From contig JARHVA010000250.1 in assembly GCA_037957365.1 (NCBI GenBank), positions 2,181,001 through 2,245,000 of the forward strand: a DNA stretch of 64,000 nt. The letters run 5' to 3'. The notes beneath the pieces are model-generated. The model was not told where the DNA came from, searched no databases, and was given only the letters and a program-made list of their open reading frames with translations. Origin of the DNA: Torreya grandis (taxonomy: Eukaryota; Streptophyta; Pinopsida; Cupressales; Taxaceae). The position numbers and the translations under genes are program-made. Position 1 is the first letter of the stretch; every line of letters starts with the position of its first letter. Shown here piece after piece: positions 1-12,900 of the stretch.

Positions 1-3000
1 TAGTCTTACTTCCTTGGCATTCTTATCTTTATTTATCATTCATGTTCAATTTGGAATCCTTTTTACAGGCCTCTTGAAGTGTCCAAATGGAGTGTGTAGG
101 GTTTTAGTGAGTTATATTTTCATTAGTGTCATTTCATGACCTCTTGACTAGTCCTCCTATCTCAATATTTATTCACAAACCTTCATGAGAAACATTGACG
201 TAGAGAGACAGATTTGGAATAGTGTCATGTATAGATTAGTCTCATGTTTGAAGTGTATACACAGTTGGTTGGTAATGGTCAAATAATATTTTGTGCATCA
301 CCTCCATTAAAATAGGTTTACTAGAAAGTGGTGTATTAGTGTTTGAGCCTAAGTGATTCATCAAGGGAAGCTATCCCTTTAACCTAGAGATTCACCTCTA
401 CTAAAGGGTACCCATAAACTTGAGGTGTTTTCATGTTACATCAAATTTGGAAGGCTTGAACTACCTTCCAAAGGGTGAAAACTTGATTGATAATAATAAC
501 CACTAGAAATAAATAAAAATTTGATAAATTCATGGATTGAAAACGTATCAATGGCCTATTAATCTACTATGCATATGAGCTATGTGGATGTAGAAGAGAA
601 GGGGCATAGTTCACATGAAAATGTGAGATGAGAAACTTATGACATGGAAAAACTAGATGAGTGATATCTCAGAATAAATAAATATGATGAAATTTAGAAA
701 AAGGAAATTAGAAAAGGACTATAGGCATAGGGGAGTGTTTGATTTTGGAGATCCCATGAGGACCCACATAAAATGTAATAACCCCTTCAGTCAGGTATCG
801 TAAAAATGTATTGGATTTTTAAAAATATATATATATTGCCTCAAAAAGGTATTATTACTTATCCTTCCATTAAATTCAACTATATGTGAACTTTTATGGT
901 TCATAAAGTCAGTGTTTCCATTTGACATTACAACAATCCTTATAATAACATACGACACTGAACATTCACTATCTAGCTAATGTCATTAAAACAATACGAG
1001 TATACATATATAAAATTCACATACCAAAAATTGGAATAAATATAAATGATCACAATGATTTTTATGTAATCAATCCAAACCTAAACTAACCTAAGGACCT
1101 AGACCCGATTCCCTCACCATAACTTAGGTAGTCTAACTATTTGCTCCTTGGAATCAATGTCTGATGTAGTTTTCCTTTTACTTGTGATGGTATAATCCAT
1201 GATACTTCATACCAAAGAAGTTGTCACTCTAAGCCAAATAGGGAATAAACTATTCATGACATAGATGAAATTTTAATTCTCTAATCATCAATCTCATGGC
1301 TATATGACACACTCAAGTATTTTATAGAATAACACCTTACTAATCAAGGCTTGTGTGCTTACCCAAGCACTCTCACATAAAAACCTAGATAACAGCACTA
1401 ATGAAGGAATACATGTTCTTTGATCCACATAGAATCACCTCAATAGTTTTTCAAGGTTATCAATGCATGCATAAAACACTAAACATTCACACTATAAATA
1501 AGTTTTATATGATTGAAATTATTATACACATGACCCATGAATTTACTTATATAATCATAAATGTCACACTAATGAAAACATATTAGGGATTTTTTCCTAT
1601 GCCTACACTCACTTCTCAAGTTGCCATACATATTTTTGATGTCTCCTACACACATATAATTAGGGTTAGATGTATTTCTCCAAAACTATTAAAGGTAAAC
1701 ATTCTTACTCAAATGTATTATTGTGAAAAATTACATACAAAAATTAAGGGTAACCACATTCCTTACCTACAGTGAGAGGACTCAATGATCTTTACAACAA
1801 CATCAATCATAATCCACATGCATAATCTAGGTCTAGGGATGAACATCATCATTCTTTTGTCCTTATATACTTCCATGCTTATGGATAATCCATATATAGA
1901 TGGGTTTATCTATCCCTAGATTAAATATGATTTTTCTCTTGAAACTATATGAATCGAGAGTCATTATGCTATAATACCTCATCTACACCCCAAAAAGACA
2001 TTTTCAAGGTTTATAATATTATATATATGTAAAGTGATAATTAATCTTAAGCATATAAGAGTATATCTAAGCAAAAAAATAATTTCAAGGAAAGTCATTT
2101 TTGAACAATACATCATAGATATTTTATGAAATTAGAGATATATATGCTACATTATTTACTATACAAAATGTCAAACTACTTTTTCTCAAAGAAATATCAT
2201 GAAAATTACTCTATTAAAAAAATTGAATTTAATAGTTCACTTATACTCTTATTAAGGGTATTAAGTTATCTCTAATGTTCATTTATCTTAGAATAACTAG
2301 ACATACAAGATAAATATTATGTTACTTTCATTTTATTTCTCACCTGATAAAACCTATATAAATGGATCAAACACATCTTATATGAAGTAACCATTAAGCA
2401 TTAAAATAACATTGTGCAAATCACATAATCTCAATAAATAAATCATAAACCAAAATTATTTATTCTTGTAATCTTTTATAATGAAATTATGGAAAGAAGG
2501 TAAAAATTCATCAATGCACAAACAAAAGCATATGGATTCTATTCTTATGAACTACACTTATTATCAAATATAATATAGTTCAAAACCAATATAAGGTCAA
2601 TTTTGGTATTTATAAACTAAAAAAGATTGATCTTATGGTTTTGAAAGGCTTCTACTATAAATTTTGACTCTAATATCTTTAAATGTACATTTAATGGAAC
2701 AACTATGCAATACAAATTTAAGGGTACCATATTAACAATTATCTTGTTCATAAATCCTTAATTGGTTCTATGATAATGAAGTGGATCTCAAATTTTGATA
2801 TTAAAATATACTTTATAACAATCTCTGACATCTTGCAAGAAAAATAATTATTATAACATATATCCACTTAATGAGACAGGGTGTGGAAACATTAGTGGCC
2901 ATCATAGTTCCAATTGATAGTAATTCACTTAATTTTATTCTATATATCTTCTCCTTTCATTTATTTATATAACCATTAAAATTATTGCACAATTAAATAG

Positions 3001-3089
3001 AATTTATGTCAATTGAAAAATCTAATGATAGAGATAGAAGAATCTGATATCTCATTTCAACAAGATTATAACTAGACTAAAGTGGAAAT
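1..3089. other. AT-rich DNA without a recognisable gene
   Basis: I see no coding stretch, RNA gene or element boundary here. The sequence is AT-rich with short A and T runs. A TGTAATAACCCC string near 772 resembles the start of some Ty3/gypsy LTRs, but I found no partner copy, primer site or target duplication to support an LTR. Confidence 0.5.
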
Positions 3090-3094
3090 ATTTT
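3090..3094. repeat. Target-site duplication, left copy (ATTTT)
   Basis: The five bases ATTTT lie directly before the left LTR and recur directly after the right LTR at 8872-8876. A 5-bp duplication is usual for Ty1/copia integration. The bases are low-complexity, so the match alone is weak, but its position at both element ends supports it. Confidence 0.6.
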
Positions 3095-4021
3095 TGTTAG
3101 GAATAAAACACATCTAAATCCAAATATACTATTACCATAAATCAAATCTAAATTTATGAAATAAAATGTAAATTTATGAAATAAAATGCAACATAGAAAC
3201 ATTCCTTAATTCATCAATAATATGAAAACATAAATGAGAGCAAGATAATAACAACACAAATAACATAGAACTAACATGGTTCACCCAATGTGGTATACAT
3301 CCACCAATGAAAGTTGTCAAATAAATCAGTAATCTAAAACAAGATTAAAATGGACTCTCATAGAGAGAAAAAAATCTCTTGTAGAAAGTGTTTCACAAAA
3401 AGATGCACTTTCACCTGCACCTGCACAATGTTGTATCTCACAAGTTGCTAAACCACACCCTATAATAAACACTTGAACTTTGAAAAAAACCTACATTTTG
3501 ACTCTGATCCTCAAAGCCACACCTTGGAAAATAAACCATCAACCTCTAAAGGCCACATCACACCCTATATATATAATAAAATGAATAAAATCAACAAAAG
3601 GATGAGTAAATATGCAATTATCCAAGATAAGCATTATCCAACATGTGACAACCCTCCTCTACCTCATCAATCTTAGCAAAAATATATCCCAAGGATAAAT
3701 TCACCATATTAATCTTATCCACCTTCTAAGGACATATTTTCCCATGAACATGTGATCACAACCAACTCCACTCAACAAGGAAGGAGTTCCCTTTTCACAA
3801 AAACAACTAGCTTCCTCAAAATAAGGAAGTCAACATGGGAAAAGGCATCTAACAACTAACTCCATGAAATATGGAATACATAGAAATTAGGAATAAAATG
3901 AATATTCCACTCACATGTGGAGAACATGAAAATTATGCCCCCCACATCCTTGGAACTCTTTATGCCCTAAAAATTTAATCCTATGGTCATGTGATAGCCC
4001 CAAAGGGATCCACAGTCAATA
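3095..4021 (-). repeat. 3' LTR of the minus-strand copia element
   Basis: This aligns along its length with 7960-8871. On the plus strand both copies start TGTTAGGAATAAAACAC and end in TCAATA. Read in element orientation the LTR starts TATTGA and ends CCTAACA, so the usual 5' TG is TA in both copies. A TATA-like string lies near 3564-3576. It carries several small indels relative to the other LTR (927 against 912 bp). Confidence 0.9.
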
Positions 4022-4032
4022 ATATCCCACTT
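4022..4032 (-). promoter_or_regulatory. Polypurine tract
   Basis: On the minus strand this reads AAGTGGGATAT and abuts the 3' LTR. It matches the AAGTGGGAGAT tract that precedes the LTR of the plus-strand copia element at 28019-28029. In LTR retroelements this tract primes plus-strand DNA synthesis. Confidence 0.75.
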
Positions 4033-4044
4033 AGAGACTGTTTC

Positions 4045-5577
4045 TCCTAAACAGAATCTATCATTGCTCCATGACCCCTAAGGCCAACCAAATATGAACA
4101 TAGTCTCAACTTTTCCAATGTGACCACCTTGGTCATCATATCCACAATATTATGGCTAGTATGAATCTTCTCCAACTCCACCGAGTTCTTCTCCAAAGCT
4201 GTCCTAGTGAGGTGATAATGTAACTAAATGTGTTTCATCCTCAAGTGGAAAGTGGAGTTCTTTTCCAAATGAATAGCACTCTGACTATCATTGTGTAGTC
4301 TCCCAACTTCATACTCATGCCCCAATTCTGGTAATTAAATCATCTCTTTTCTATCCTCCATGGTTGACAAAGCCACAACCTTCTATATCCTAGAAATCCA
4401 ACTAGCCATTGTGTCTCCAATAGTTAATATATATCCTATCATACTTATCCTGTTATCAATATCCCCTACCACATCCAAGTCCACATAACCATGAAAAGTG
4501 GTATCTAATCCACCATAACATAATGCAAAATAAATGGTTCCTCTCAAATACCAAAGAATCCATTTCACTGCCTACCAATGCTCATAACCTAGATCACTCA
4601 TATACCTGCTCACAACTCCCACTACTTGGGTAATATCTAGCCTAGTATAAACCATGGCATAAATCAAGCAGTGAACTACTAATGAGTAAGGTACCTTAGA
4701 CATCTTAAGCTTTTTAGCTTCCATCTTGGGACACTACTCCTTTGATAATTGAAAGTGGCCTACCAAAGGAGTACCAATATATTTAGCATCCAACATGCTA
4801 AACCTTTCCAAGACTTTCTTCACATACTATGATTGGGATGAGATCAACTTCCTCTCCTTCCTATCATGATAAATCCTCATACCAAGGATTTTATTTTCAT
4901 CACCCAAATGCTTCATAGAAAATGAGTCACTAAGCTGTTTCTTGAGCATATGAATATGTTGTATGTTATTTCCTACAACTAACATTTCATTGACATAAAA
5001 GCATGATATAATAAAAAAACCATCATCAAAATGTTTTATATACACACAATGGTCAAAATGACACCTTTGATATTCTTGTTCCAACATAAAACAATCAAAT
5101 TTCTTGTACCATTGCCATGTAGCTTGTTTTAGGCCATACAAGCTCTTCTTTAGTTTGCACACATAGTTTTCCTTCCCTTTGAACTCATAACCCTGTGGTT
5201 GCTTCATATATAACTTTTCATCCAAATTATCATGAATAAAAGTAGTTGTCACATCTAATTGTTCTACGTGCAAATTCTCAACTGCAACTAAACTAAGAAA
5301 AGTCTTAATATAAGTCATTTTTACAATAAGAGAGAAAATCTCATCAAAATCAATACCTAATTTTTGTGCAAACACCTTGACTACCATCCTAGACTTATAC
5401 CATTTTCTCCCTTCATCCTCTTCTTTGATTTTGGAGCTCCACTTGTTTGGCAATACACTCTTGCCCTTGGGTAGCCTAACCAAATCCCACATTTGGTTCT
5501 CCATGAGAGATATATGTTCTTCATCTATGGATTTTTCCCATCTCAACTTGGTATCTACCTACATTGCTTCCTCATAA
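4045..5577 (-). pseudogene. Copia reverse transcriptase and RNase H (decayed)
   Basis: The minus-strand translation shows the copia RT core: a segment ending KVFAQKLGIDFDEIFS, then LEQLDV-like VEQLDVTTTF holding the first catalytic Asp, then KKSLYGLKQATWQWYKKF. The YVDD box is changed to YVNE (4986-4997), so both of its catalytic aspartates are lost. RNase H follows with YVDLDVVGDIDNR near 4470-4500 and a C-terminal segment ending near 4045. The largest uninterrupted block is 4827-5546, and 4383-4568 is the RNase H block. Stops and frame changes separate them. The enzyme would have copied element RNA into DNA in a virus-like particle. It cannot be active as it stands. Confidence 0.92.
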
Positions 5578-5799
5578 CACTCTAGCTCTCCATTGTCAGT
5601 GAATAATAAATAATTTAAAGAAGGAGATAAATGTTTGGGTGCTTTTCTTACCCTAGAAGACCTTCTTACCATAGGAGTTTGGGGTCCTTGTGTAGAAGGT
5701 TCCTAAACTAAATCCTTGGATACTTTGACACTGTAATGTCATCCAATACTGTGTACTCTTTATGTTCTTGATCTTGTTCCTGCAACTAATCTTTATGCA

Positions 5800-7100
5800 T
5801 GAATTTTTCATTAAAGACTACATCTCTAGACCAAAATATTTTCCTATCTTTAATGCTCTATAAAGGAAAACCAAAGTCATGATCACCATAAACAAAAAAT
5901 GTGCATTTATTTGATTTAACCTCTAGATTTGTCCTATCCTCTTTATTAATGAGAGTAAAAGCCTCACATCCAAAGACTCTATGAAAAAAATAATCAACAT
6001 TCTTACCAGACCAAGATTGTTATGGAATGCCTCCATCCAAAGGCACACAAGGTCCTCTATTAATTAGATATAATATCGTGCTAACTGCTTTTGCCCAAAA
6101 ATATAAAGGCAACCTTGCATGTAACCTCATGCTCCTAGCACATTCCATTATTATTTTTTTCATCCTTTTAGATACCCCATTTTTTTGTGGAGTTACTGAA
6201 ACTGTCCTTTACCTATAGATTCCATTATTAGAACAATAATTAAAGAAAGCATTACTAAAATAGGCACCTCCATTATTTGATCTAAGAGATTTCAACTTGA
6301 GACCTTTTTCATTCTCAACCAAGGATTTCCACTTCTTAAAAGTGTCAAATATATCATATTTCTTTTTAATTCAATAAACCCAAACTTTTCTAGTTACATC
6401 ATCTATAAAAGTAACATAGTAATTGGATCCACCAATAGAAGATACCTAATCTAGTCCCCATACATCTGAGTGTACCAAATATAACTTGTGATCTTTCTTT
6501 GTGGGTCTAACCTTTAGTAACTTAACCCACTTCTATTTCTCATACACACAATTTTCACAAAAGTCTGTATCTATGTCTTTCAATCCAGGCAACTTATCTC
6601 TTAAGATCTGCATGCCCTTATGGCTCATATGATTGAGCTTGTAGTTCCACATAGTTGCATCTCCATATGCAATAACTAAATAAATAGAATAAACACTACT
6701 ATTCAAATACAAATTACCAACTTTCTTACCTCTTGATATCACAAGAGCACCTTTGGTAAATTTCTAAGAATCTATAGTAAATAATACTGGACATCCTTCA
6801 CTACCCAATTACCCCACTGAAACTAAATTCCATCTCAACATAGGCACGTGTATAACATCCTTAAGGATCCATGTGTTCCCATTATTCATCTTAAATTGAA
6901 CACAACCTTTCCCTACTATCTCACATGGTTCATCATCACCAAGATATGCATGTCTTATATTCTCTTGAACATAATTAGTAAAATAATGCCTATGTGGGGT
7001 GGCATGAAAAGAAGACCCTGAATTTAATACCTAAGACTCAAAAAAACTATCCATAGAAAGAATTAAGGCATCTTGACATGATTTACCTGATGTCACATTT
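5800..7100 (-). pseudogene. Copia protease and integrase (decayed)
   Basis: Read from right to left, the protease motif is VLNSGSSFHAT, with Asn replacing the catalytic Asp (codon 7022-7024). The pre-integrase zinc region follows at 6533-6742: MWNYKLNHMSHKGM, where one His ligand is Asn, then CENC, which is intact. The integrase core has VHSDVWG, then LRSNNGG with Asn for the second catalytic Asp (6275-6277), then NGVSKRMK with Lys for the catalytic Glu (6167-6169). The GPxx-to-SRDVVFNE segment ends the domain near 5810. Several stops interrupt the frame. The protein would have processed the polyprotein and inserted the DNA copy. All three active sites examined are damaged. Confidence 0.9.
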
Positions 7101-7139
7101 ACCTCATTCATTTCCTCTTTGTTGGCATTCTTATCTCGA

Positions 7140-7884
7140 AGTGACCAATAATCCTTCTTTGAGTGTCCACTCTTCCCACATTGTCAACATATCATCTTGG
7201 ATCTAGATCTAAACTTAGATCTACTTTTTGACTTTCCTTAGTTTCCTTTGCTATTATCCTTTTGCCTCCTTATAGTATCAATAGATAAATCATTACCTAA
7301 ATATGATTCACTAGTGCTTTTACTTCACATCTCCTTGCTAAGGATCACACCTACAACATCCTCAAAATTCAAGTTTCCCTTGGTAGTGACTGCATTACTT
7401 ACAACCATAACCAAACTATCCAAACTATTAGGGAAAGAACATAAGATTATAACTCTAACTCCATCATAAAACTTAATTCCAACTGAAGTGAGCATAATTA
7501 CAACCATATTAAAATCATTAAGATGATTAGAAATTAACCATTCTAAAACATCTTCATGTTAAACAACTTTTTCATAAGAACAATTTTATTAGAAGCTAAA
7601 GGTTTCTCATATAACTTCCCAAGTTTATCCATGAGATCCTTTGTATTTATCTGATCTACAATGTTAAATGTAATATAAGATGTAAGGCATAAGTCTATGG
7701 CTCCTAAAGCCTTCCTATCAAGTAATGACCAATTTGCATCACTCATACTTATAAGTTATCCTCCTTTCCCTTCCAAGGGGAGTTGAAGTTCCTTCTTAAA
7801 TAGGTAATGTTCCATCTACATTTTCCATAAACCAAAATTATTACCATCAAAATTCTCAACCCTAAACCTGATCTCTTCTCCCAT
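7140..7884 (-). pseudogene. Copia gag (decayed)
   Basis: A minus-strand ATG at 7882-7884 opens a gag-like frame (MGEEIRFRVENFDGNNFG). The homologous plus-strand gene at 29136 starts MAEESKLRMEKFNGKNYQ, which supports this start. The conserved block around LLDRKALGAIDLCLTS lies at 7543-7746. A frameshift near 7540 moves the reading to the next block (7325-7507), and the CCHC zinc knuckle near 7150-7190 reads C-stop-QCGKSGHSKKDY, so it is broken. Gag would form the particle that packages element RNA. Confidence 0.85.
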
Positions 7885-7944
7885 AACTCCCACTCAAGCT
7901 AATAGCCTTCCTATGATTTACCACTTTAATAAAACACACAACTT

Positions 7945-7957
7945 GGCTCTGATACCA
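7945..7957 (-). promoter_or_regulatory. tRNA primer-binding site
   Basis: On the minus strand this reads TGGTATCAGAGCC, the string commonly found as the initiator Met-tRNA primer site in plant copia elements. It lies two bases inside the 5' LTR, as expected. Confidence 0.9.
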
Positions 7958-7959
7958 AT

Positions 7960-8871
7960 TGTTAGGAATAAAACACTTTTAAATCTAGATATGCTATTAC
8001 CATAAATTATATTTAAATCTATGCAATACAATTCATCATGAAAACATTCCTTAATTTACCATTAATATAAAAACATAAATGAGAGAAAGATAATAATAAT
8101 ACAGATAACACAGAACTAACGTGGTTCACCCAATGTGGGCTACATCCACAAATGAAAGTTCTCAAATAAATCAGTAATCTAAAATAAGATTACAATGAAC
8201 TCTCACAAAGATAGAAAAAATCCCCTGTAGAAAGTGCTACACAAAAAGCTGCACTTTCACTTGCACTTGCACAATGTTGTATCTCACAAGTTACTAAACC
8301 ACACCTTGTAATAAACACATGCACTTTGCAAAACACCTATATTTTAACTCTAATCCTCAAATCCACAACATAAAAAATATACCATCAACCTCTAAAGGCC
8401 ACACCACAGCCTCTATATATAAGAAAATAAAGAAAATCCACAAAAGGAGGAGCAAATATGCAATGCTTATCCAAGATAAGCATTATCTAACATGTGACAA
8501 CCCTCCTCTACCTCATCAAGCTTATCCAAAAGCTCTCCCAAGGAGAAATTTTCCATATTCATCTTCTTCACCTTCTAAGGGCACATTTTCCCATAAACAT
8601 GTGATCACAACCAACTCCACTCAAGAAGGATGGAGTTCCCTTTTCCAAAAAACAACTAGCTTCCTCAAAATAGGGAAGTCAACATGGGAAAAGGCATCTA
8701 ACAACGAACTCCATGAATTATGGAATACATAGAAATTAGGAATAGAAGGAATATCCCACTCACATGTGGACAACATGAAAATTATGCCCCCCAACATCCT
8801 TGGAGCTCTTTAGGGCCCAAAAATTTATTCATATGGTCATATGATGGCCCCAAAGGGCTCCACACTCAATA
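7960..8871 (-). repeat. 5' LTR of the minus-strand copia element
   Basis: This is the promoter-bearing LTR of the element, homologous to 3095-4021 along its whole length. It begins on the plus strand with TGTTAGGAATAAAACAC next to the primer site and ends TCAATA next to the target duplication. A 137-codon frame (8319-8732) runs antisense to element transcription. Its counterpart in the other LTR is broken, so I treat it as chance. Confidence 0.9.
8413..8423 (-). promoter_or_regulatory. Putative TATA box in the 5' LTR
   Basis: The minus strand reads CTTATATATAG about 450 bp inside the LTR. The other LTR has a TATA-like run at the equivalent place. A TATA box at the U3/R boundary is expected in a plant LTR. 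The start site itself cannot be placed from sequence. Confidence 0.5.
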
Positions 8872-8876
8872 ATTTT
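8872..8876. repeat. Target-site duplication, right copy (ATTTT)
   Basis: This matches 3090-3094 and directly follows the right LTR. Confidence 0.6.
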
Positions 8877-11800
8877 AATAGATATCCAATATTTTTAATT
8901 AAATAAATATATATTAAACATCTATCCATGACACCCTAATACCAATCATGATATAATTCATATCCTAAGAATGATATCCTTTGTAGTATTTTTTTCCATA
9001 GATTGCTTAGTTTCATGGATGTTATTAAAATATTTCATTCATTCAATCTTATATTGAAGTGATCACACAAATTTAATGGCTCTCTTATCTATTGAATACT
9101 TTTAATAAAAAATATATCAAAGTTAGAATAATTTAACCAAAATAAAAATTAGACTATGGTGATGTCTCTTCCAATGGTTTCAATGGTAAAGAGTTTATAA
9201 GCCATAGTATCCATTTCACTTTTCATAAAGGTAGCTATCGATTCAGGGCTCAACATTTCATATGTAAATTCTATATGGTCACAACTCATGAGGCATTTTG
9301 ATAAATAGTACATATGCCTTCCCATTAACACATATGCCTATCTAGGCATTTTCCACTATGCCCACTGAGAAAAAAACTATTGTATTTGTTTTTAACATAT
9401 ATTTATTATCATTCACCTTATCTCTTTCACCTCATGTTATGACAATCTTATAAACATTTCTATGCTTGTATGTCATTGGATGAAAATGACACCATAAATG
9501 AGGCATACCACCAACCAAGATTTGAGACTATATTATATACCACAATAGTAGTCTACGCTTAGCATCATAGCTTTCTCACAATACTAACTACACCTACTAC
9601 TACTAAATATACATAAATCTAACCAATTAAATCATAAATAGACAATAAAACAACAAATAATATGACCATGTGTTCCTAATTTTAATTACCATCTAGCATC
9701 ATTAAAATATGTCACTAACAAGTTATTATGATAGGTATCATCTTATTTTATAGGAAAAAAACAATTTGGTTATGATTAAAGGAAAATAACCATAGGCTTC
9801 ATTATCTAGTAAGTATTATACACATATAAATAATATTAGGAATCTTCCACTACGTAATAATAATTACATTCTGCACATATGTATACCTATTAGTCATGAA
9901 AGATGATAAAGTGTGATTGAGGAATAATTTCACTCAAAACTTTACATTTTCTTAACACACATCCTTTTTATGCAACACAATGGGACATAATTCTGGATTT
10001 CTCAACTAAGATCAAGGTTCTCAAGCATATAAACTAAAGGTACAACTAATGAATGGTAGTAAGTTCACCCATGTAAAGTAAAAAACATACTCAACATTAG
10101 TGTACCCCAACTGATGACATTATGAGGTGCTATAAATGTAAATTTCATACCAATGTCTAATTATAAGCTTGACATGAACATAACTACTTTAGTTCACTAC
10201 TTCGATTGTATGGATTAAGTTGAAGATTCAAAATAAATATATTAACTCTTAACAATGAAACCGTCTAAATTAGTATGTGGTGTATACATTAACACAACCT
10301 ATAAAAATAATATTATGGTATAATACTATAGCATTTATTTCATCAATCAATGTCAGATACACAAGAAGAGAATAGTAAACCATTACACATTAAACATCTA
10401 TCACTATGAGGTAGTTACTATTTCACTATAAATAATTAACTAGGATGAACTAGTATTCTTATAAATAGCTTATAATATCAAGATCCTATTTACCTAAATT
10501 TAAAATCATAGAAAATAATGTATAAAATAATGTTGAAGTATTGATTCTAAAGCCATAATCTTTGAACAAATTCAACAAGATTTTTTAAAAATTAACAAAA
10601 AGAACAAGGGGGAACTTCTTGTAAGAGATCAACTTGCCTAAATCAATTTACCATAGATCTTTACTCCTCTCCCTTATTTCTTCCCTATTTCCTCTGCTTT
10701 CTTGCTTTCTCCTTTACTTATCTCCTTCTTCTCTATCTTCTTCCTTGATACTTCAACATAACATTCTCTAACCAAGACACAAATCTCCTTTTGCTCAATA
10801 CTCCTTACTACTTTGAAAAACTTATACAAAATATTGTTAATTTTCATGGTATGGATTATTCTTCCTTATTCTTGACAAATAAACTCCCAACCCAAAATTC
10901 TCTTCACACACTAAAGAGGCATTCAATGTCAAGGAAATATCATGTCAAACCCAATAAACTAAGTGTAAGTGCTTACTTTCTCTTCTCCATTAGTTATGGC
11001 ATAACCAACGCTACATATTTTTATTCTCCACCATTTATGGCATCCCACCCATTATATGGGTTTGTCTCCCACCAAAATCAATGATGCATTTATCATCATG
11101 ATGATTCCATATGATATGTCGTACTCTCTATGGGCCATATTAAATGTCATTTTATTATTTTAGAAATAGCTCCATTTTTATTTAATTAAATTAAATATGA
11201 TTCATTTATATTTAATTGGTAATGAATGGTGATAAGTGAAAAATTATCTTTTAAAGGCTAAAATTCCATTTTAGTGGTTATCCACTCCTACGAAACTAAA
11301 AATGTCATGAAATTTTCTTGTATTCAAGACCATTACATAGAGAAGAACCACTCAACATCTCCCTTAAGATCCTTATTAATAGGATTTAAACAAATATTTA
11401 TAGATATATTTATTTAGTAAAATATTTCAATTACCAAATATTTATGCCTTAAAATATCTATATCAGTGGTGATAAAGCTATCTAGCTTGTGTTGATAAAG
11501 GATCACTAACAAGCACCCTAAATCCCAACATAAAAAAATGAGATGTGACATGGAATAGGGAAGGCATGTTGGTCAATCTCATGTAGAGTAAGTACACTTC
11601 ACTCAAGACAAATTACTCATTGATGAGATAGAACAAAGTCTGGATGGATATATTGAAGTTCTCTAGGAACCAAAAAACATGCAGGACTAGTTCTCACATG
11701 CAAATGTAGATAATTAAGATAGTGTTAGTGTACCAAAAATAACATAATTTATAAGGAAACATGCCAATAATATTTTTTTATAGCAACTAGTTCCATATAA

Positions 11801-12900
11801 TCCATTAGAACCCATCACAATACATTTGATGTCACTTAGGAGTTAATAAATATATGGTATGATATAGATAGAAAGTATCACTCTGCCTCATACAAGTAAC
11901 ACTTTTAAATGTGGTACAATTATGACTATCACATTAATACATATTTAAAAAATTACATAGGCTCAACCCTAAAACATTCCTACTACAATGTAACCTAGTG
12001 GGGCCACACCCCAAACATGAAGAATTTAGACCAACCCTAATGTAGGGTAGAGATCGAATATAATGACTCATTAAGCATAAAAATTATAAGAATCATTTTT
12101 ACATAAACTAATTACACAATTTTTTAATGATATGTCATTTATCCTACCAACATACCATGGGGTAGAGGATGTTTCACAACATATTCACAAGTGTAAATTC
12201 ATTTGGTGTGTGAAAGGCATCACATTAGTGGAGTGTAAGGAAAGTTAGTTTCAAATTATGTTGTTGGACCATATCCACACTTGGTACATATTGGATCTTC
12301 TATCCACTCATGGGTTCTATAACATCTACTTTCTTTGGGAGGATAAGTTTTTATAAAATTAGTCCAATGCTCTTCTTTGTACGCTTCTCGTGAGAGCTAA
12401 ATATGTTCAAAACTAGGTATGAATTAATCAATATACTTATAACTACCTTGAAAGAGTCTTTTGTTCTTTTCCATGATTCATGGACTATAATAAAGTCTCT
12501 AGGGGATTCCTTAACACATAATTTATGTTTTATATCTTTGTCCAGGTCTTGATTCATCTTGATTAGGCCTCTCTCTATGCTTATAATCATCCCAATTATG
12601 GGATAATACAATATTTTGTAAAAATTTCAACTATACAATTACATTAATAAGATAAAAAGTATCCTATAGGGTGAAATTAAATGGAAATAAAGGTAAAAAG
12701 AACATTGTAAATCATTACAAAGATCTCAAAGATGCATTTTAAGGTAAGGGGTCAAAATATCTTGTTATTGAACTATTTAAGTCATCCTTTATAAATAGAC
12801 CTTTCTAATGTCTTATAAAGCTATATAAATCTAAATTACCCCACCATACTCCCTCCATATATACAAACAAGTCAAAAGTGTATTATAGGCAGTTATTTCC
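8877..12900. other. Gene-free AT-rich DNA
   Basis: I see no recognisable gene. Two minus-strand open stretches (9149-9331 and 12351-12611) resemble no family I know. The only structured feature is a pyrimidine tract, listed separately. Confidence 0.45.
10659..10746. repeat. Polypyrimidine tract, about 88 bp
   Basis: Only about eight of roughly 88 bases are purines, and the C/T mix is irregular rather than a simple repeat. Such tracts occur in plant 5' leaders and LTR borders, but no gene or LTR is evident beside it. Confidence 0.6.

Larger units (their letters stand above)
3095..8871 (-). mobile_element. Ty1/copia LTR retrotransposon, full length, inactive
   Basis: The element runs on the minus strand, with its 5' LTR at the right. 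In order it has a 5' LTR, a primer-binding site for Met-type tRNA, gag, protease, integrase, reverse transcriptase, RNase H, a purine tract and a 3' LTR. That domain order (integrase before RT) is diagnostic of Ty1/copia. Stops and frameshifts occur throughout, and catalytic residues of protease, integrase and RT are changed. The two LTRs differ at many positions, which indicates an old insertion. It is related to the plus-strand copia element at 27-32 kb: the gag, integrase and RT segments are clearly alignable. Confidence 0.93.

Noticed and set aside
8319..8732. 137-codon open frame antisense within the right copia LTR
   Set aside because: The counterpart in the left LTR is shorter and broken, composition is like translated LTR sequence, and no family is recognisable. 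A frame inside an LTR is duplicated automatically, so its presence in both is not evidence of a gene.
10791..11084. 97-codon open frame after a polypyrimidine tract
   Set aside because: The tract could suggest a 5' leader, but the frame resembles no protein I know and there is no supporting domain or splice structure.
12351..12611. 86-codon open frame, minus strand
   Set aside because: The sequence looks somewhat protein-like, but no motif or neighbouring homologous frame supports it.
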